Positions 7,336-16,169 of a stretch of 51,779 nt of DNA are shown one piece after another (the first letter of the stretch is position 1; every line of letters starts with the position of its first letter). This DNA is from Anaerolineae bacterium (lineage in GTDB: Bacteria > Chloroflexota > Anaerolineae > Promineifilales > Promineifilaceae). The notes under the pieces are model-generated. The model had not been told where the DNA came from. It saw nothing but the letters and a program-made list of their open reading frames with translations, and searched no databases. The stretch spans positions 1-51,779 of the forward strand of contig SLGK01000265.1 of the NCBI GenBank assembly GCA_007123775.1, written 5' to 3'. A program made the position numbers and the translations under genes.

Positions 7336-9942
7336 TTATACCTCCCTTAGGGGTAACCGCTGGGGCCACTTAACATCTGGTTCGAGCGTGATGGGGCCGT
7401 CATACTTTTCGACCTCCACGTTACAGGTATTCCAACCCTGATGGCCTTGACCAGTGGGGATAGCACCATTGAGGATGTTGGTTGAACCAGCTTTGTCAAT
7501 GCCGGTCTCTTCGTCAATCTCAGCCCAGGCGCCTTCACCTAGCGTTACCACACCGGGCATCATTCTTTCAGTGACAAAGACGGGCCGAATGACAGTACCA
7601 TGACGGCTGCGAATCAGCACAATGTCGCCTGATTCTAGGCCACGGGCCTGAGCATCCAGCGGACTCATCATGAATTCTTGCGGAAAACTCTCGCGCAGCC
7701 AGGGTACGTTGTCAAAAATGGAGTGAGAGCGACGACGGTAGTGGATAGTAAAAAGCTGGAGCGGATAGTCACCTTTTACCTTGTTTGGCCAGTCGGCGAA
7801 GGTGTCCTCATAACCCTCAATGGGCCTTTTGTAAACCGGAATTGGTTCAATCTCATCAAAGCCAGAATTCTTGACAAAATCAACGATGTCCTGACAGTGG
7901 ATTTCTAACTTACCGCTGGGTGTTCTTAGCGGGTTCTCTTCAGGGTCGTCGCGGAATGCTTTATGGGCAATGTAGGTTAGAGCGTCTCCTTTACGACGCG
8001 GTACGACGTAGACGCCTTTTTCCTTGAACTCCTGCAGGGTAATGCGTCCTTGCTGGGGTTCACCCTGCACCCCCATTTCGGCAATGTCAGCGGCCGTAAT
8101 GGTTAACAGGTTTTCGCGCTCAGAGCCGTCTTCTTTCATGACCCAGGCACCGGTCAGTTGGTTAAACACTTGCTGTTCCAGGGGAACCGGATCGATGAGA
8201 TCAGGATCAAAACCTAACCTACGGCCGATTTCAGCCGCAATCCAGTTATCATCTCGTGTCTCAAAGATGGGGTCGGTAATTTGCCGTGCCCAGATGAGAT
8301 GGTTACGGTTGCCGCGTAACAGACCGGCCCGCTCCCATTGCGTAGTTACTGGCAGCACCAAGTCAGAAAACTTGGAGTTGCTGTTGTGGGTAAAGTTCAA
8401 GGTCATGACGAATTCCACCTCGCGGTGGGCAGCAATGCCTTTCACCATACCAACCTTTTGATTAAGCGCCGACCCGCCATCGTGCATGATCATTTGTACG
8501 TTAATGTCGCGCACGTCTTGATAACCGGCCGTATATTTGCCAGTGAGTATGGCATCCCATAGCTCGTTGTTGTTAACGCGGGTAGGGACCTGTTCGGGCA
8601 GGTCTTCCAGGCGGGGCACACCACCGCCACCGCTGCCCACCAGGAAGGGTCCGCCATCGGCGGTTTTTTCCCAGCAACTTACGCCGGTCATACAGCCAGA
8701 TTTGCCGATATTGCCGGTCATGGCACCCAACGTCATGAATATTTGGGGCCAGGAGTCGGTATTGTGGGTGCGGGCGGCTGCCCAGGCCGTGTGCAAGGCC
8801 ACGCGGGGGGTGCGGGCGATCTCGCGGGCCAGGCGGCGAATTCTGTTGGCGTTGATACCACAAATTTGGGCAGCCCATTCTGGCGTTTTTGGCTCGCCAT
8901 CAAGCCGACCCATTACATAGTCTACAAAGTTATCGTCGGGGTTGGCCCCTTCCGGCATATGGTCTCTATCGAAGCCAACGGTGCAGCGATGGAGGAAGTC
9001 CCAGTCAATTAGCGGGTTGGTGTCAGGATCATCTTCTTGGATCAAGGTGTAGGCCATGCCCAGCGCCAAAGCGTGGTCGGTCGCTGGCCGCACCGGAATC
9101 CAGTCATCGGCCAAAATAATAGCCGAATCGTTGTAGTACGGGTCGATGAAGATGAACTTGGCCCCGGCGCGTTTGGCTTCCAGGTAGAAGTACATGTTGT
9201 TGCCCTGGGCGCTCCAGGCCGGGTTGCCGCCCCAGATGACGATTAGGTCAGAGTTTTGCATGTCTAACCGGTCATTGTGGCTGGTCAGAGAGAGGCCATC
9301 GCCCAAACCAATCATGGGACCGGTATAGAACCAGGTTCCCCAAGAGGTGGTACCCCAGGAGCGGGTGGCTCCGCCAGTCAGCGACATCATGCGGCTAAGC
9401 GTGCTGCCCAATTCCATGATCGATTCGTTACCATGGGTTTCGATAATGCGTTTGATTTCGCTGGCGGCAATATCTAACGCTTCGTCCCAGGTAATGCGAA
9501 CCCATTCGTCACGGCCACGCAGATCTTTACGGCCGCCGCCCGGTTCCCAATTTTTGCGCTTCATGGGGTATTTAAGCCGGTCTACGCCATAAACGTTGTG
9601 TTCCTGGGCACGGCCGCGGGCACAGGCACGGACTTGTAGGGTTTCGGCCGTATCGGGCTGGGTATCGTCGGTTTTTACCCGCTGTACCACGCCGTCTAGC
9701 ACCTGGGCCTTGAGTACACAGCGCTGTCCGCCGCAGTTATGCCAGCAGGCAGCGGTAATCCACTCACCGGTTGAGGCCGGGGCCAACGAGGCCGCCATTG
9801 ATTCTTGAAAACCATGGTTAACCAGGCTGACGCCACCGGCTAAGGCGGCCGTGCCTCCCAGGGCTGCACTCCATTTAAGAAAGCTGCGCCGGGTAACGGC
9901 CGTTTCGGTGAGGGTTTTGGAGAGAAAATTATCCTCGCTCAT
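7336..9942 (-). CDS. dmsA: DMSO-reductase-family molybdopterin catalytic subunit
   Basis: An 868-residue catalytic subunit of a complex iron-sulfur molybdoenzyme. It begins with a twin-arginine signal (T-R-R-S-F-L-K, residues 17-23, followed by a hydrophobic stretch), so it is exported folded by Tat. The FS0 cluster ligands are C66-x3-C70-x4-C75-x31-C107, followed by the DmsA-like D-R-L-K-Y-P-M-K-R. The C-terminal cofactor domain ends in G-A-I-P-T-G-Q-G-H-Q-G-W-N-T. The Mo ligand is probably a serine in the T-T-S-W-G segment near residue 190 (inference). The start chosen is the ATG at 9940-9942, which has GGAGG six bases before it; an upstream ATG four codons earlier overlaps that site. The substrate cannot be told from sequence: DMSO, TMAO and other oxyanions are all possible for this family. 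Confidence 0.9.
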   Translation of the reverse strand: MSEDNFLSKTLTETAVTRRSFLKWSAALGGTAALAGGVSLVNHGFQESMAASLAPASTGEWITAACWHNCGGQRCVLKAQVLDGVVQRVKTDDTQPDTAETLQVRACARGRAQEHNVYGVDRLKYPMKRKNWEPGGGRKDLRGRDEWVRITWDEALDIAASEIKRIIETHGNESIMELGSTLSRMMSLTGGATRSWGTTSWGTWFYTGPMIGLGDGLSLTSHNDRLDMQNSDLIVIWGGNPAWSAQGNNMYFYLEAKRAGAKFIFIDPYYNDSAIILADDWIPVRPATDHALALGMAYTLIQEDDPDTNPLIDWDFLHRCTVGFDRDHMPEGANPDDNFVDYVMGRLDGEPKTPEWAAQICGINANRIRRLAREIARTPRVALHTAWAAARTHNTDSWPQIFMTLGAMTGNIGKSGCMTGVSCWEKTADGGPFLVGSGGGGVPRLEDLPEQVPTRVNNNELWDAILTGKYTAGYQDVRDINVQMIMHDGGSALNQKVGMVKGIAAHREVEFVMTLNFTHNSNSKFSDLVLPVTTQWERAGLLRGNRNHLIWARQITDPIFETRDDNWIAAEIGRRLGFDPDLIDPVPLEQQVFNQLTGAWVMKEDGSERENLLTITAADIAEMGVQGEPQQGRITLQEFKEKGVYVVPRRKGDALTYIAHKAFRDDPEENPLRTPSGKLEIHCQDIVDFVKNSGFDEIEPIPVYKRPIEGYEDTFADWPNKVKGDYPLQLFTIHYRRRSHSIFDNVPWLRESFPQEFMMSPLDAQARGLESGDIVLIRSRHGTVIRPVFVTERMMPGVVTLGEGAWAEIDEETGIDKAGSTNILNGAIPTGQGHQGWNTCNVEVEKYDGPITLEPDVKWPQRLPLREV

Positions 9943-10011
9943 ATACGCCTCCATAAAAAGTCACACGCCCTTTGCGGCGTGCTAACAAGTAAAACAAATA
10001 GTAAGCCATCC

Positions 10012-10446
10012 TTATTCTCTGATACGCAGCGAATTGACATACGCCACTACATCACCCAACTCTTGGGGCGTTAACTGCTGTGACAGTTCCGGCGGCATGT
10101 CCAGCTCATAAACGGCCGAGCGCATTTCATGCGGGTTTTCCAGAGAATCGAAGATGTATTGGAGCTGCAGGCGATCACCCGCACCAAACAGTGAAGGACC
10201 AGCAACAATTACTGCCTCTTCGGTTGAGTGGCAGCTTTGGCAATAAATCTGAAAGACTCGTTCGCCGGCGTCGGGATCGCCATCTTCTATCGTCGCAGGA
10301 TCAAGTCGCCCTAATTCGGTATCGAACGCGCCGCCCGTGTAGGGTAGTGGGGTGGGGTCAACAGGGGTTGTTTCAGAAGCACATCCCAACGGGATGAGCA
10401 GGAACAGAAGGAGTGGTAACAAAACAAGTAATCGAACCTTTTTCAT
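10012..10446 (-). CDS. Lipoprotein c-type cytochrome
   Basis: A 144-residue protein with a lipoprotein signal (L-I-P-L-G-C, Cys22), a short Pro/Thr linker, and one haem-binding motif C-Q-S-C-H (69-73). The likely sixth ligand is the methionine in D-M-P-P-E-L-S near residue 117. It is a single-haem class I cytochrome anchored on the outer face of the membrane. It is the first gene of the minus-strand reductase operon, 69 bases upstream of dmsA, with an AAGGAGG ribosome site. Canonical DmsABC has no cytochrome c subunit, so this gene suggests an alternative electron donor or acceptor for the DmsA-like enzyme (inference). Confidence 0.88.
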   Translation of the reverse strand: MKKVRLLVLLPLLLFLLIPLGCASETTPVDPTPLPYTGGAFDTELGRLDPATIEDGDPDAGERVFQIYCQSCHSTEEAVIVAGPSLFGAGDRLQLQYIFDSLENPHEMRSAVYELDMPPELSQQLTPQELGDVVAYVNSLRIRE

Positions 10447-10472
10447 ACGCAGACCCTCCTTAGAGTCATGCT

Positions 10473-10524
10473 CTATAGACAGGCAGCCGCCAAGTGGCTG
10501 GCTGGTAACTAAACATGTCTATAG
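10473..10524. promoter_or_regulatory. Inverted repeat upstream of the cytochrome-dms operon
   Basis: CTATAGACA at 10473-10481 and its perfect complement TGTCTATAG at 10516-10524 flank a smaller nested repeat (CAGCC/GGCTG near 10484-10500). The whole lies 27-78 bases before the cytochrome start, in the operon's only upstream region. It could be a binding site for the NarL-type regulator encoded next door, or an RNA hairpin in the leader. Neither is shown. Confidence 0.4.
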
Positions 10525-10622
10525 GATACTATGTCACAGGAGAGGCCACATCCTTCGGCCGAATACTTCTCTATCACCCAGGTGGGTGATTTTTATATTG
10601 TACCTGTACAGCTTCTCTTTAG

Positions 10623-10651
10623 ACCTGCGAGGTCTTGGAGACCTCGCAGGT
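10623..10651. repeat. Perfect GACCTG-type hairpin
   Basis: Thirteen-base arms (10623-10635 and 10639-10651) pair perfectly around a three-base loop. The wording (ACCTGCGAGGTCT) is related to the hairpins at 43013-43047 and 21595-21609, which suggests a dispersed repeat. It lies 15 bases beyond the response-regulator stop and may help end that transcript, but no T run follows on the minus strand. Confidence 0.7.
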
Positions 10652-10666
10652 TTAGCTGGCGGTCGG

Positions 10667-11335
10667 TTAGAAATCTGGCGCATCGTTCGCCGGTGAGAAG
10701 AGGCCACTCTGTACGGCATAGGCAGCTACCTGCGTCCTGTTTTCCAACTGGAGTTTGTCTAAAATATGGCGAATATGGGATTTGACGGTGTTGACAGTAA
10801 TGAAGAGGGCATCGGCTATTTGGGGATTGGTCGCGCCCTGTGCCACAAGCTGTAGCACCTCAATTTCCCGCTCGGTCAGTTCGCTGGCTGTAGTCGGTTT
10901 GTCTTTAGTGTTGTTGGCCATCCCTTTTAGCAAACGACTGGCCATGGCGCGGGTCATGGCTACCTCATCGTTGGCTACACCGACCAAGAGATCGAATAGC
11001 TCGCTGGCATCCAAATCTTTGAGTAAATAACCGGCTGCTCCGAGCCGCACAGCCTCATAAAGGTGTTCATCCAACTCCGAAGCAGTTAACATCACCACGG
11101 CCACGTCGGGCATCTCTTCACGAATGCGGCGTGTGGTTGTTAGCCCATCACCGTTGGGCATGTTAATGTCCATGAGAATCACGTCTGGGCGAAGCTGGCG
11201 GGCCAGGCGAATCGCTTCGGCGCCGGTAGCCGCCTCACCCACTACCTCTACCACGTCGTCATGGGCACGCAGCAGGCCAATGAGTCCCTGACGGAACAGC
11301 TTGTGGTCATCGGCTATTACAACTTTAATGGTCAT
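10667..11335 (-). CDS. NarL/LuxR-family response regulator
   Basis: A 222-residue regulator with an N-terminal receiver domain (acidic pair D-D at 9-10, phospho-acceptor in D-V-I-L-M-D-I-N-M-P, conserved lysine in Y-L-L-K-D) and a C-terminal LuxR-type helix-turn-helix (L-T-E-R-E-I-E-V-L-Q-L-V-A-Q-G...N-T-V-K-S-H-I). The ATG at 11333-11335 has GAGGA eight bases upstream; the longer TTG reading covers that site. It is the last gene of the kinase - DmsC-like - regulator unit, 18 bases after the DmsC-like gene, and is the natural partner of the HisKA_3 kinase. Likely target: the adjacent cytochrome-dms operon. Confidence 0.92.
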   Translation of the reverse strand: MTIKVVIADDHKLFRQGLIGLLRAHDDVVEVVGEAATGAEAIRLARQLRPDVILMDINMPNGDGLTTTRRIREEMPDVAVVMLTASELDEHLYEAVRLGAAGYLLKDLDASELFDLLVGVANDEVAMTRAMASRLLKGMANNTKDKPTTASELTEREIEVLQLVAQGATNPQIADALFITVNTVKSHIRHILDKLQLENRTQVAAYAVQSGLFSPANDAPDF

Positions 11336-11353
11336 TGGTTTGTTCCTCAACGG

Positions 11354-12286
11354 CTAGATTCCCATGCGGACGTGCGTGGCGTAGAACAGAAAACGGCCGA
11401 GTATTTCGCTAATCATGACAAGCAGGCACGACAGGTAAACTGGGGTGGTCAGGGCCAGGTTGCGCGTGGCGCTGCGGTATACCAGAAAGGCGGTTACAGC
11501 AAACCAGCCGGCCCCGGCAAATAGGGTCAGGTAGCGTAGAATGAGCAGCGGTCGGTAAAGCCCCAGTAACAGATCCAGGCTAATCAGTGCTGAGACGTCA
11601 CCCTGGCGCAGGCTGGCGATGATAAGCAGGTTGATGAGCAACGTGGTCAGGGCGGCCAACCCGGCGGCAGCGGCCAGCCAGATAAAGGTTCGGCTAATGA
11701 TCTGGCGGCGCGGTGCGACCTGGGCCACATCAGCTATTTCGGACAGTTTTAGCTCCATGACAATCATGACGGAAACGGCCGTTGTGCCCAGCACCAGTAC
11801 CGATACCAAAAAAGAAACAACCGTTAGCGGCGAGTGCCACATAGGCTGCGCCGGCAGCAGATAAATCATTGCCATGCAATAAACGCTGACCAAGCCAGAG
11901 CCAATGCCCAGCCAGGCGAGGCCCGTTTTCAGGCGGCGGTAGCCATGGCCATGGTCATGGCCAAACCAATACAAATAGGAAAGGCCAACCAGTGATAACA
12001 AGAAGAGTATGGTGAAGACGACCTCGCGACTCAGCCAGGAGTAGCGAAAATTTAACACGGCCAACAGCGAGAGATACGGCCGGCTCAAATGGAAATGGGA
12101 GCCAGCAATAGCCACGACAACCGTCAGTAAAATAGCCAGCAGCGGGATACGCATCATACGCTCAGCCAGAGCCGGGCCATAGCGGCGTTCAGCCACCCAG
12201 CGGATCAGCCACAAGCTGAGCAAAGAGCCTGTGGCCACCTGCATTAAAATCGTATAAACCGGTAAGGCCCATTCACGTACTTCCAT
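11354..12286 (-). CDS. DmsC-like membrane protein within a two-component unit
   Basis: A 310-residue protein with eight predicted membrane segments. It is a paralogue of DmsC: the segment H-F-H-L-S-R-P-Y-L-S-L-L-A-V-L-N-F-R-Y-S-W-L-S-R-E corresponds to the HLGSPLNAYLAITNLGSSWLSWE region of the operon's DmsC. An extra H-D-H-G-H-G-Y loop follows about residue 125. Start: the ATG at 12284-12286 has AAGGA upstream and leaves a ten-base gap to the kinase stop; a longer reading would overlap the kinase by over 100 bases. There is no DmsA or DmsB partner here: it lies between kinase and regulator genes. I infer a quinone-binding sensory or accessory role rather than catalysis; a spare anchor subunit is the alternative. 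Confidence 0.82.
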   Translation of the reverse strand: MEVREWALPVYTILMQVATGSLLSLWLIRWVAERRYGPALAERMMRIPLLAILLTVVVAIAGSHFHLSRPYLSLLAVLNFRYSWLSREVVFTILFLLSLVGLSYLYWFGHDHGHGYRRLKTGLAWLGIGSGLVSVYCMAMIYLLPAQPMWHSPLTVVSFLVSVLVLGTTAVSVMIVMELKLSEIADVAQVAPRRQIISRTFIWLAAAAGLAALTTLLINLLIIASLRQGDVSALISLDLLLGLYRPLLILRYLTLFAGAGWFAVTAFLVYRSATRNLALTTPVYLSCLLVMISEILGRFLFYATHVRMGI

Positions 12287-12296
12287 AGTGTCCTTG

Positions 12297-14348
12297 CTAA
12301 AAAACCAACCTTTGTTTGTGTAAGCTTTCTTGCTGCAAACAAGGCAGCCGGCAAGTAACGGCCGTTCCACCACCCGGCCGTGAGCGAATATCCAAATGCC
12401 CGTTGACACTTAATGCCCGTTCGCGCATCGTTTGCAGACCAAAACTGCGCCGCGTGCCATTATTCTGAAAACCAATGCCATCATCTGTAACTTCAATCAG
12501 GACATACTCGCACTGCTCACCGGCCGCCTGCTGCACCAGGCATACCTCAACCAGGCTGGCCTGAGCATGTTTGCGCACGTTGGCCAGTGCCTCTTGCAAA
12601 ATGCAAACCAACTGCACCTCGGCCATTGAAGAGAGGCCCAGCGGCCCTTCAACTGTGTTGATAAACTTTGTCTGAATGCGCGTTTGCACCGTAAACTCAT
12701 TCAGATATTCATCAATGGCCGACACCAACCCCTTCTCATTGGCCAGAGTAGTCCGCAAACTGAGAATATTTTCGCGCACGTCGGCATGGGCCAACTGCAC
12801 CGCCTGACGCATTTCGGCCAGCTCGCTCTTGACCGCCTCATGTTTGTCTCGTTTAAGCAGTGTTTCCAGCGTTTGTATTTGCAGGTTCAAATAGCCCAAC
12901 ACCTGGGCCAGTCCGTCGTGCATTTCGCGGGCGATGCGCCCTCGCTCTTCAACGATAGACAGGGATTGTAGCTGGGAAGTCATTAGCCCGTGCTGGATAG
13001 CGATGACTACCTGGTCGGCTAATGAGTCCAGCCAGATAAGGTCGGTATCGGAAAAGGGGGTTGGTTCACTACGAGCTAACCACAGAGTGCCAATAGGATT
13101 GTCATCCAAATCGAGACGAACCGCAGCCACAGACTTTACCGGACCAACCTGGCCAAAGGCCAGGCCGTCAAAGCGCTCAGGCGGCTCATCAATAAGCGAA
13201 CGGTAAGGCACATGATGTCGTAGGCTGTTAAGCAGCAGATAGTTATCAATAAGAGTGGTTGAATTGACCATGCTGGTCTCGGTCGCTGTAGCAAAACACC
13301 GCAATTCTAGCTGCCGGGCCTCGTCGTCTAGCAAAGCCAGGCCCATGAAGTCTGAGCGGAAGAGAGAACGGCCGTTTTCCACAATGAACAGCAAAATATC
13401 ATCCACATCGTGCAACTGGGCAATTCGTTGGCTGATACTGGTCAGCGCCTCCGCCCAATGTTCGGCCGTTTGCCGGGCCGCAATCTGCGCCGCAAAGGCC
13501 GCCTCCCTGGCTCGATCCCGTTCATCCTGCAATTCCTCGAGCTGCTTGTGCCTTATAGCCTCGAAAATACCCAGCCCGCGTACCACAAACAGCGTTACGG
13601 CAAAAGCCGACAACATCCGCCAAAATTGGATGGGCAGGCCGGTCACTGCCAGCACCCGATCATAATCCAGCCAGTTGGTCAGGCCATAGGGCTGCATAAC
13701 CGCCACTTGCTCACTGGTAAACGCATCGTGGACCACACGATTGTAATTATAATAGGAAGCCGGCCCATGCGGTGCGGCCGGCACCACCAGCCCCACCACA
13801 AACGCCTCAAACAAAAAAGCGATGCCTGCCGCCAGCATCAGTCCGGCTACATCATTTAGTCCAGCCAATGCTTGCTCACGCCACTGGCGCAAAAAGCCAA
13901 TACCGGCCATGATACTGCCCGGCAGATACAGCAGGTAGCGAGACCATATGTCAATCGGAATTTCAATAGGCGATGGCGTAATGAAGGTGGTCGAAGCGTA
14001 GGTAATGACAAAAGCAATGGGCGCAATCAACAGACCGGGAATGAGGTGCGTCCAGGCCGGCAGCGGGCTTATTTTTGTTAGCATCCCCCAGCCGAAGATA
14101 AGCAGCAGCAGACCACTTGTTGGCTGCAGAATCATGCGTAGCAGCCGCAGTATCTCTTCGAGTTGCTCGGCCGTACCACTGGCCAGGAACATATCGATCC
14201 AGCCGGTAGTGCCGTAGGCAAAGCCAAAAGCCGCCAGCCAGGGAAGCTGGCGGCGTAGTGGCAAATCGCTGCCCCGCCGTAGTTGCAGACTGGCAGCTAA
14301 ACCCAGGCCCCAAAAAGAAAGGCCGTAGAAAAAGTAGATGATCATCAT
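12297..14348 (-). CDS. Membrane sensor kinase with GAF and HisKA_3 domains
   Basis: A 683-residue NarX/LiaS-type kinase. The N-terminal 270 residues have seven or eight membrane segments with no obvious large sensor loop. A coiled coil follows (about 270-310), then a GAF domain (about 320-455). The HisKA_3 dimerisation helix E-E-R-G-R-I-A-R-E-M-H-D-G-L-A-Q holds the phospho-histidine near residue 470. The C-terminal ATPase shows N-V-R-K-H-A, D-D-G-I-G-F and a G-G-G-T-A-V end. Translation starts at one of two adjacent ATGs with no strong ribosome site, so the start is less certain than the rest. It heads a three-gene minus-strand unit with the DmsC-like protein and the NarL-type regulator. Confidence 0.88.
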   Translation of the reverse strand: MMIIYFFYGLSFWGLGLAASLQLRRGSDLPLRRQLPWLAAFGFAYGTTGWIDMFLASGTAEQLEEILRLLRMILQPTSGLLLLIFGWGMLTKISPLPAWTHLIPGLLIAPIAFVITYASTTFITPSPIEIPIDIWSRYLLYLPGSIMAGIGFLRQWREQALAGLNDVAGLMLAAGIAFLFEAFVVGLVVPAAPHGPASYYNYNRVVHDAFTSEQVAVMQPYGLTNWLDYDRVLAVTGLPIQFWRMLSAFAVTLFVVRGLGIFEAIRHKQLEELQDERDRAREAAFAAQIAARQTAEHWAEALTSISQRIAQLHDVDDILLFIVENGRSLFRSDFMGLALLDDEARQLELRCFATATETSMVNSTTLIDNYLLLNSLRHHVPYRSLIDEPPERFDGLAFGQVGPVKSVAAVRLDLDDNPIGTLWLARSEPTPFSDTDLIWLDSLADQVVIAIQHGLMTSQLQSLSIVEERGRIAREMHDGLAQVLGYLNLQIQTLETLLKRDKHEAVKSELAEMRQAVQLAHADVRENILSLRTTLANEKGLVSAIDEYLNEFTVQTRIQTKFINTVEGPLGLSSMAEVQLVCILQEALANVRKHAQASLVEVCLVQQAAGEQCEYVLIEVTDDGIGFQNNGTRRSFGLQTMRERALSVNGHLDIRSRPGGGTAVTCRLPCLQQESLHKQRLVF

Positions 14349-14472
14349 GGTAATAGTGGTGATGATGCTGATCGTGGTAGCCTATTCTGCGTGCAGTTAC
14401 CATTGTACTATCTGTTTTTTCTCTACTGTCTACCAGTGATAGAGGTGAGGATTCGCGTATGATTTATGTCAT

Positions 14473-14491
14473 GAGATTCCTGCAGAATCTC
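14473..14491. repeat. Short palindrome between genes
   Basis: GAGATTC (14473-14479) and GAATCTC (14485-14491) pair perfectly around CTGCA. It lies 18-36 bases after the stop of the minus-strand gene at 14509 and upstream of the kinase start, so it could end one transcript or control the next. No T run supports a terminator. The rest of the gap to 14348 shows nothing I can name. Confidence 0.4.
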
Positions 14492-14508
14492 ACCACCCGG
14501 ACGGCCGG

Positions 14509-15981
14509 CTAACGCAACAGCAGTTGCTCAAACTCGGCGGCGGCGTTGACCATCTGGCCGCGTGGATTGGTCAGGCTATAAAAGGCCCATTGGTCGTCGT
14601 GGGGGAAGTAATCGACAAACCAGCAGAGGGCGGCAAGTTGGGGGTCGGCATTGACGACAGTCAACGCACTGGTCAGCCAGCCGTCGGGGTAGTTTTGGGC
14701 GGGGGGTGTGCCGGTGTCGGCGGTGAAGGTGTTGCTGGCGGTGATATAGAGGGAACGGCCGTGGCTATACCGAAAGCTGTTCACAATCGCCCGCCAATCC
14801 CGGTAGACGCCAAACCCCGCCTGGGCCCCACCCCACTCCGGCCGAGTTAAGTCGAGACGTGGTTCCAAAGGGCGCTGATCGGCGGTTAGCTCCGGCGCAT
14901 CCGGTCGGCCGGGGGCCTGCACGGCAAAGCCATCGGGGGCCATCTGGCTGATGCCCAACGCTTCTTTAGCCTCGGCTGCCTCATCCAGATAAGCTACTAC
15001 ACTGTGGAAATAGTTGAGCCAGGGCACATCAATCTCATAAGGGATGGGGCCATCCTGGTCGTCGATCCAGGGGGTGACGGGGCCGACCAGCAGCCGCACC
15101 TGCGGGTTGGCCGGTCGCATCGTCTGTACAAGGTTGTCACGCTGGTCAGGGGGCGCACCGTAACCATTGAACAGCCGCGCCACCCATTCCGGCGTGACCG
15201 GATTGTCGGGTGATTGGCTGTTGCTGCCCAGCCCGTTGTAGCCACTGCCGATGATGTAGCCATGCACCCCTTGCAGCCGCACGTCTTGCGCCAGCCGTTG
15301 GGCATAGCTCAGATAGCTGTCCAGGGCCAAAAAGTCGTCGGGGGGCGGCAGGCTTTGCCCCTGGGCGTAGTCGAGCCGTACCAGGATGTTTAGCCCTTTG
15401 GCCTGGGCTGCCTGTACGCGCCGGGCCAGGTCGTCGATGCCCCAATAGTCGGCCTCGGCCAGTTGGGCGTAGGTCAATTCTACCACCCAGCCGCCCCGGT
15501 TGTGCCATTCCCGCTCTGGGTGGGGAAAGACGACGCCGAGTTTGGTGGGGAGTGGATTGGGGGCAGAAACGGCCGTTGTCGCCGGGCCAACAGTCACGCT
15601 GGTCCAGGGCTGGCAGCCGGTGTGGCAGTTGTGGTAGAAGTGGAGGGTGGCTGCGGCCGTTTGCGGCAGGCGAAAGGTCCATTCCCAGGTGATGACGCCG
15701 CTGCTGGCATTTTGTTCGTAGCCTTCAAGACGGCCGTCTACCCCCTCTACCAGCAGCTTGACGTGAGGCCAGGGCACCGTGTCATAAATCAACAGCGACG
15801 CCTCCTGCCCAGGTCGCAGCTCTTCGCTGGTAATGCGTACCTGGGGCCAGGCGTTAATCTCCAGCCAGTCGTCCGAAACCAGCAGCACCTGGCCGGGAAT
15901 CGGTATTAGCCAGTAGCCAATCACTACAACAAGAAAAAGTAGCCCCCAAAACAGAGGCCGGTGCGTTAGACGTGAATCCAT
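14509..15981 (-). CDS. Secreted or membrane-anchored TIM-barrel-like protein
   Basis: A protein of 490 residues. One N-terminal membrane anchor or signal (about residues 9-27), then a beta-rich region (about 35-135), then a region that reads like a glycoside-hydrolase-type (alpha/beta)8 barrel: D-D-L-A-R-R-V-Q-A-A-Q-A-K-G-L-N-I-L-V-R-L-D-Y-A-Q-G, G-V-H-G-Y-I-I-G-S-G-Y-N, Q-V-R-L-L-V-G-P-V-T-P-W, and a late A-L-C-W-F-V-D-Y-F-P. I cannot place it in a numbered family or name catalytic acids. Start: the ATG at 15979-15981; a longer reading would run through the mobile hairpin at 16014-16058. Probably extracellular carbohydrate- or peptidoglycan-related (inference). Confidence 0.7.
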   Translation of the reverse strand: MDSRLTHRPLFWGLLFLVVVIGYWLIPIPGQVLLVSDDWLEINAWPQVRITSEELRPGQEASLLIYDTVPWPHVKLLVEGVDGRLEGYEQNASSGVITWEWTFRLPQTAAATLHFYHNCHTGCQPWTSVTVGPATTAVSAPNPLPTKLGVVFPHPEREWHNRGGWVVELTYAQLAEADYWGIDDLARRVQAAQAKGLNILVRLDYAQGQSLPPPDDFLALDSYLSYAQRLAQDVRLQGVHGYIIGSGYNGLGSNSQSPDNPVTPEWVARLFNGYGAPPDQRDNLVQTMRPANPQVRLLVGPVTPWIDDQDGPIPYEIDVPWLNYFHSVVAYLDEAAEAKEALGISQMAPDGFAVQAPGRPDAPELTADQRPLEPRLDLTRPEWGGAQAGFGVYRDWRAIVNSFRYSHGRSLYITASNTFTADTGTPPAQNYPDGWLTSALTVVNADPQLAALCWFVDYFPHDDQWAFYSLTNPRGQMVNAAAEFEQLLLR

Positions 15982-16013
15982 AGAGCGTTGAGTGTACCAA
16001 AAAAAGAAACTTG

Positions 16014-16058
16014 CGTGAAGCGTGATACGTGATGGCTTTTCACGCATCACGCTTCACG
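16014..16058. repeat. CGTGA-type hairpin
   Basis: Nineteen-base arms (16014-16032 and 16040-16058) pair with one mismatch, built from iterated CGTGA/GCGTGAT words, followed by more of the same on the right side (to about 16074). It sits between divergent genes at 15981 and 16170. It is of the same general type as the other short-motif hairpins in this window. Confidence 0.8.
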
Positions 16059-16169
16059 TTTCACGTCTTACGTTTTGTAACAAAACTGTTACATAGCCCT
16101 ATAGGTGTTGTTACATTCGTCTGGTATCCTGAAAATAACAACTCTAATAGTTTATGCAAGGAGAAAATC

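Noticed and set aside
11354..12409. Longer reading of the DmsC-like gene up to 12409
   Set aside because: It would overlap the kinase by 113 bases; the ATG at 12286 has a ribosome site and fits the DmsC N-terminus.
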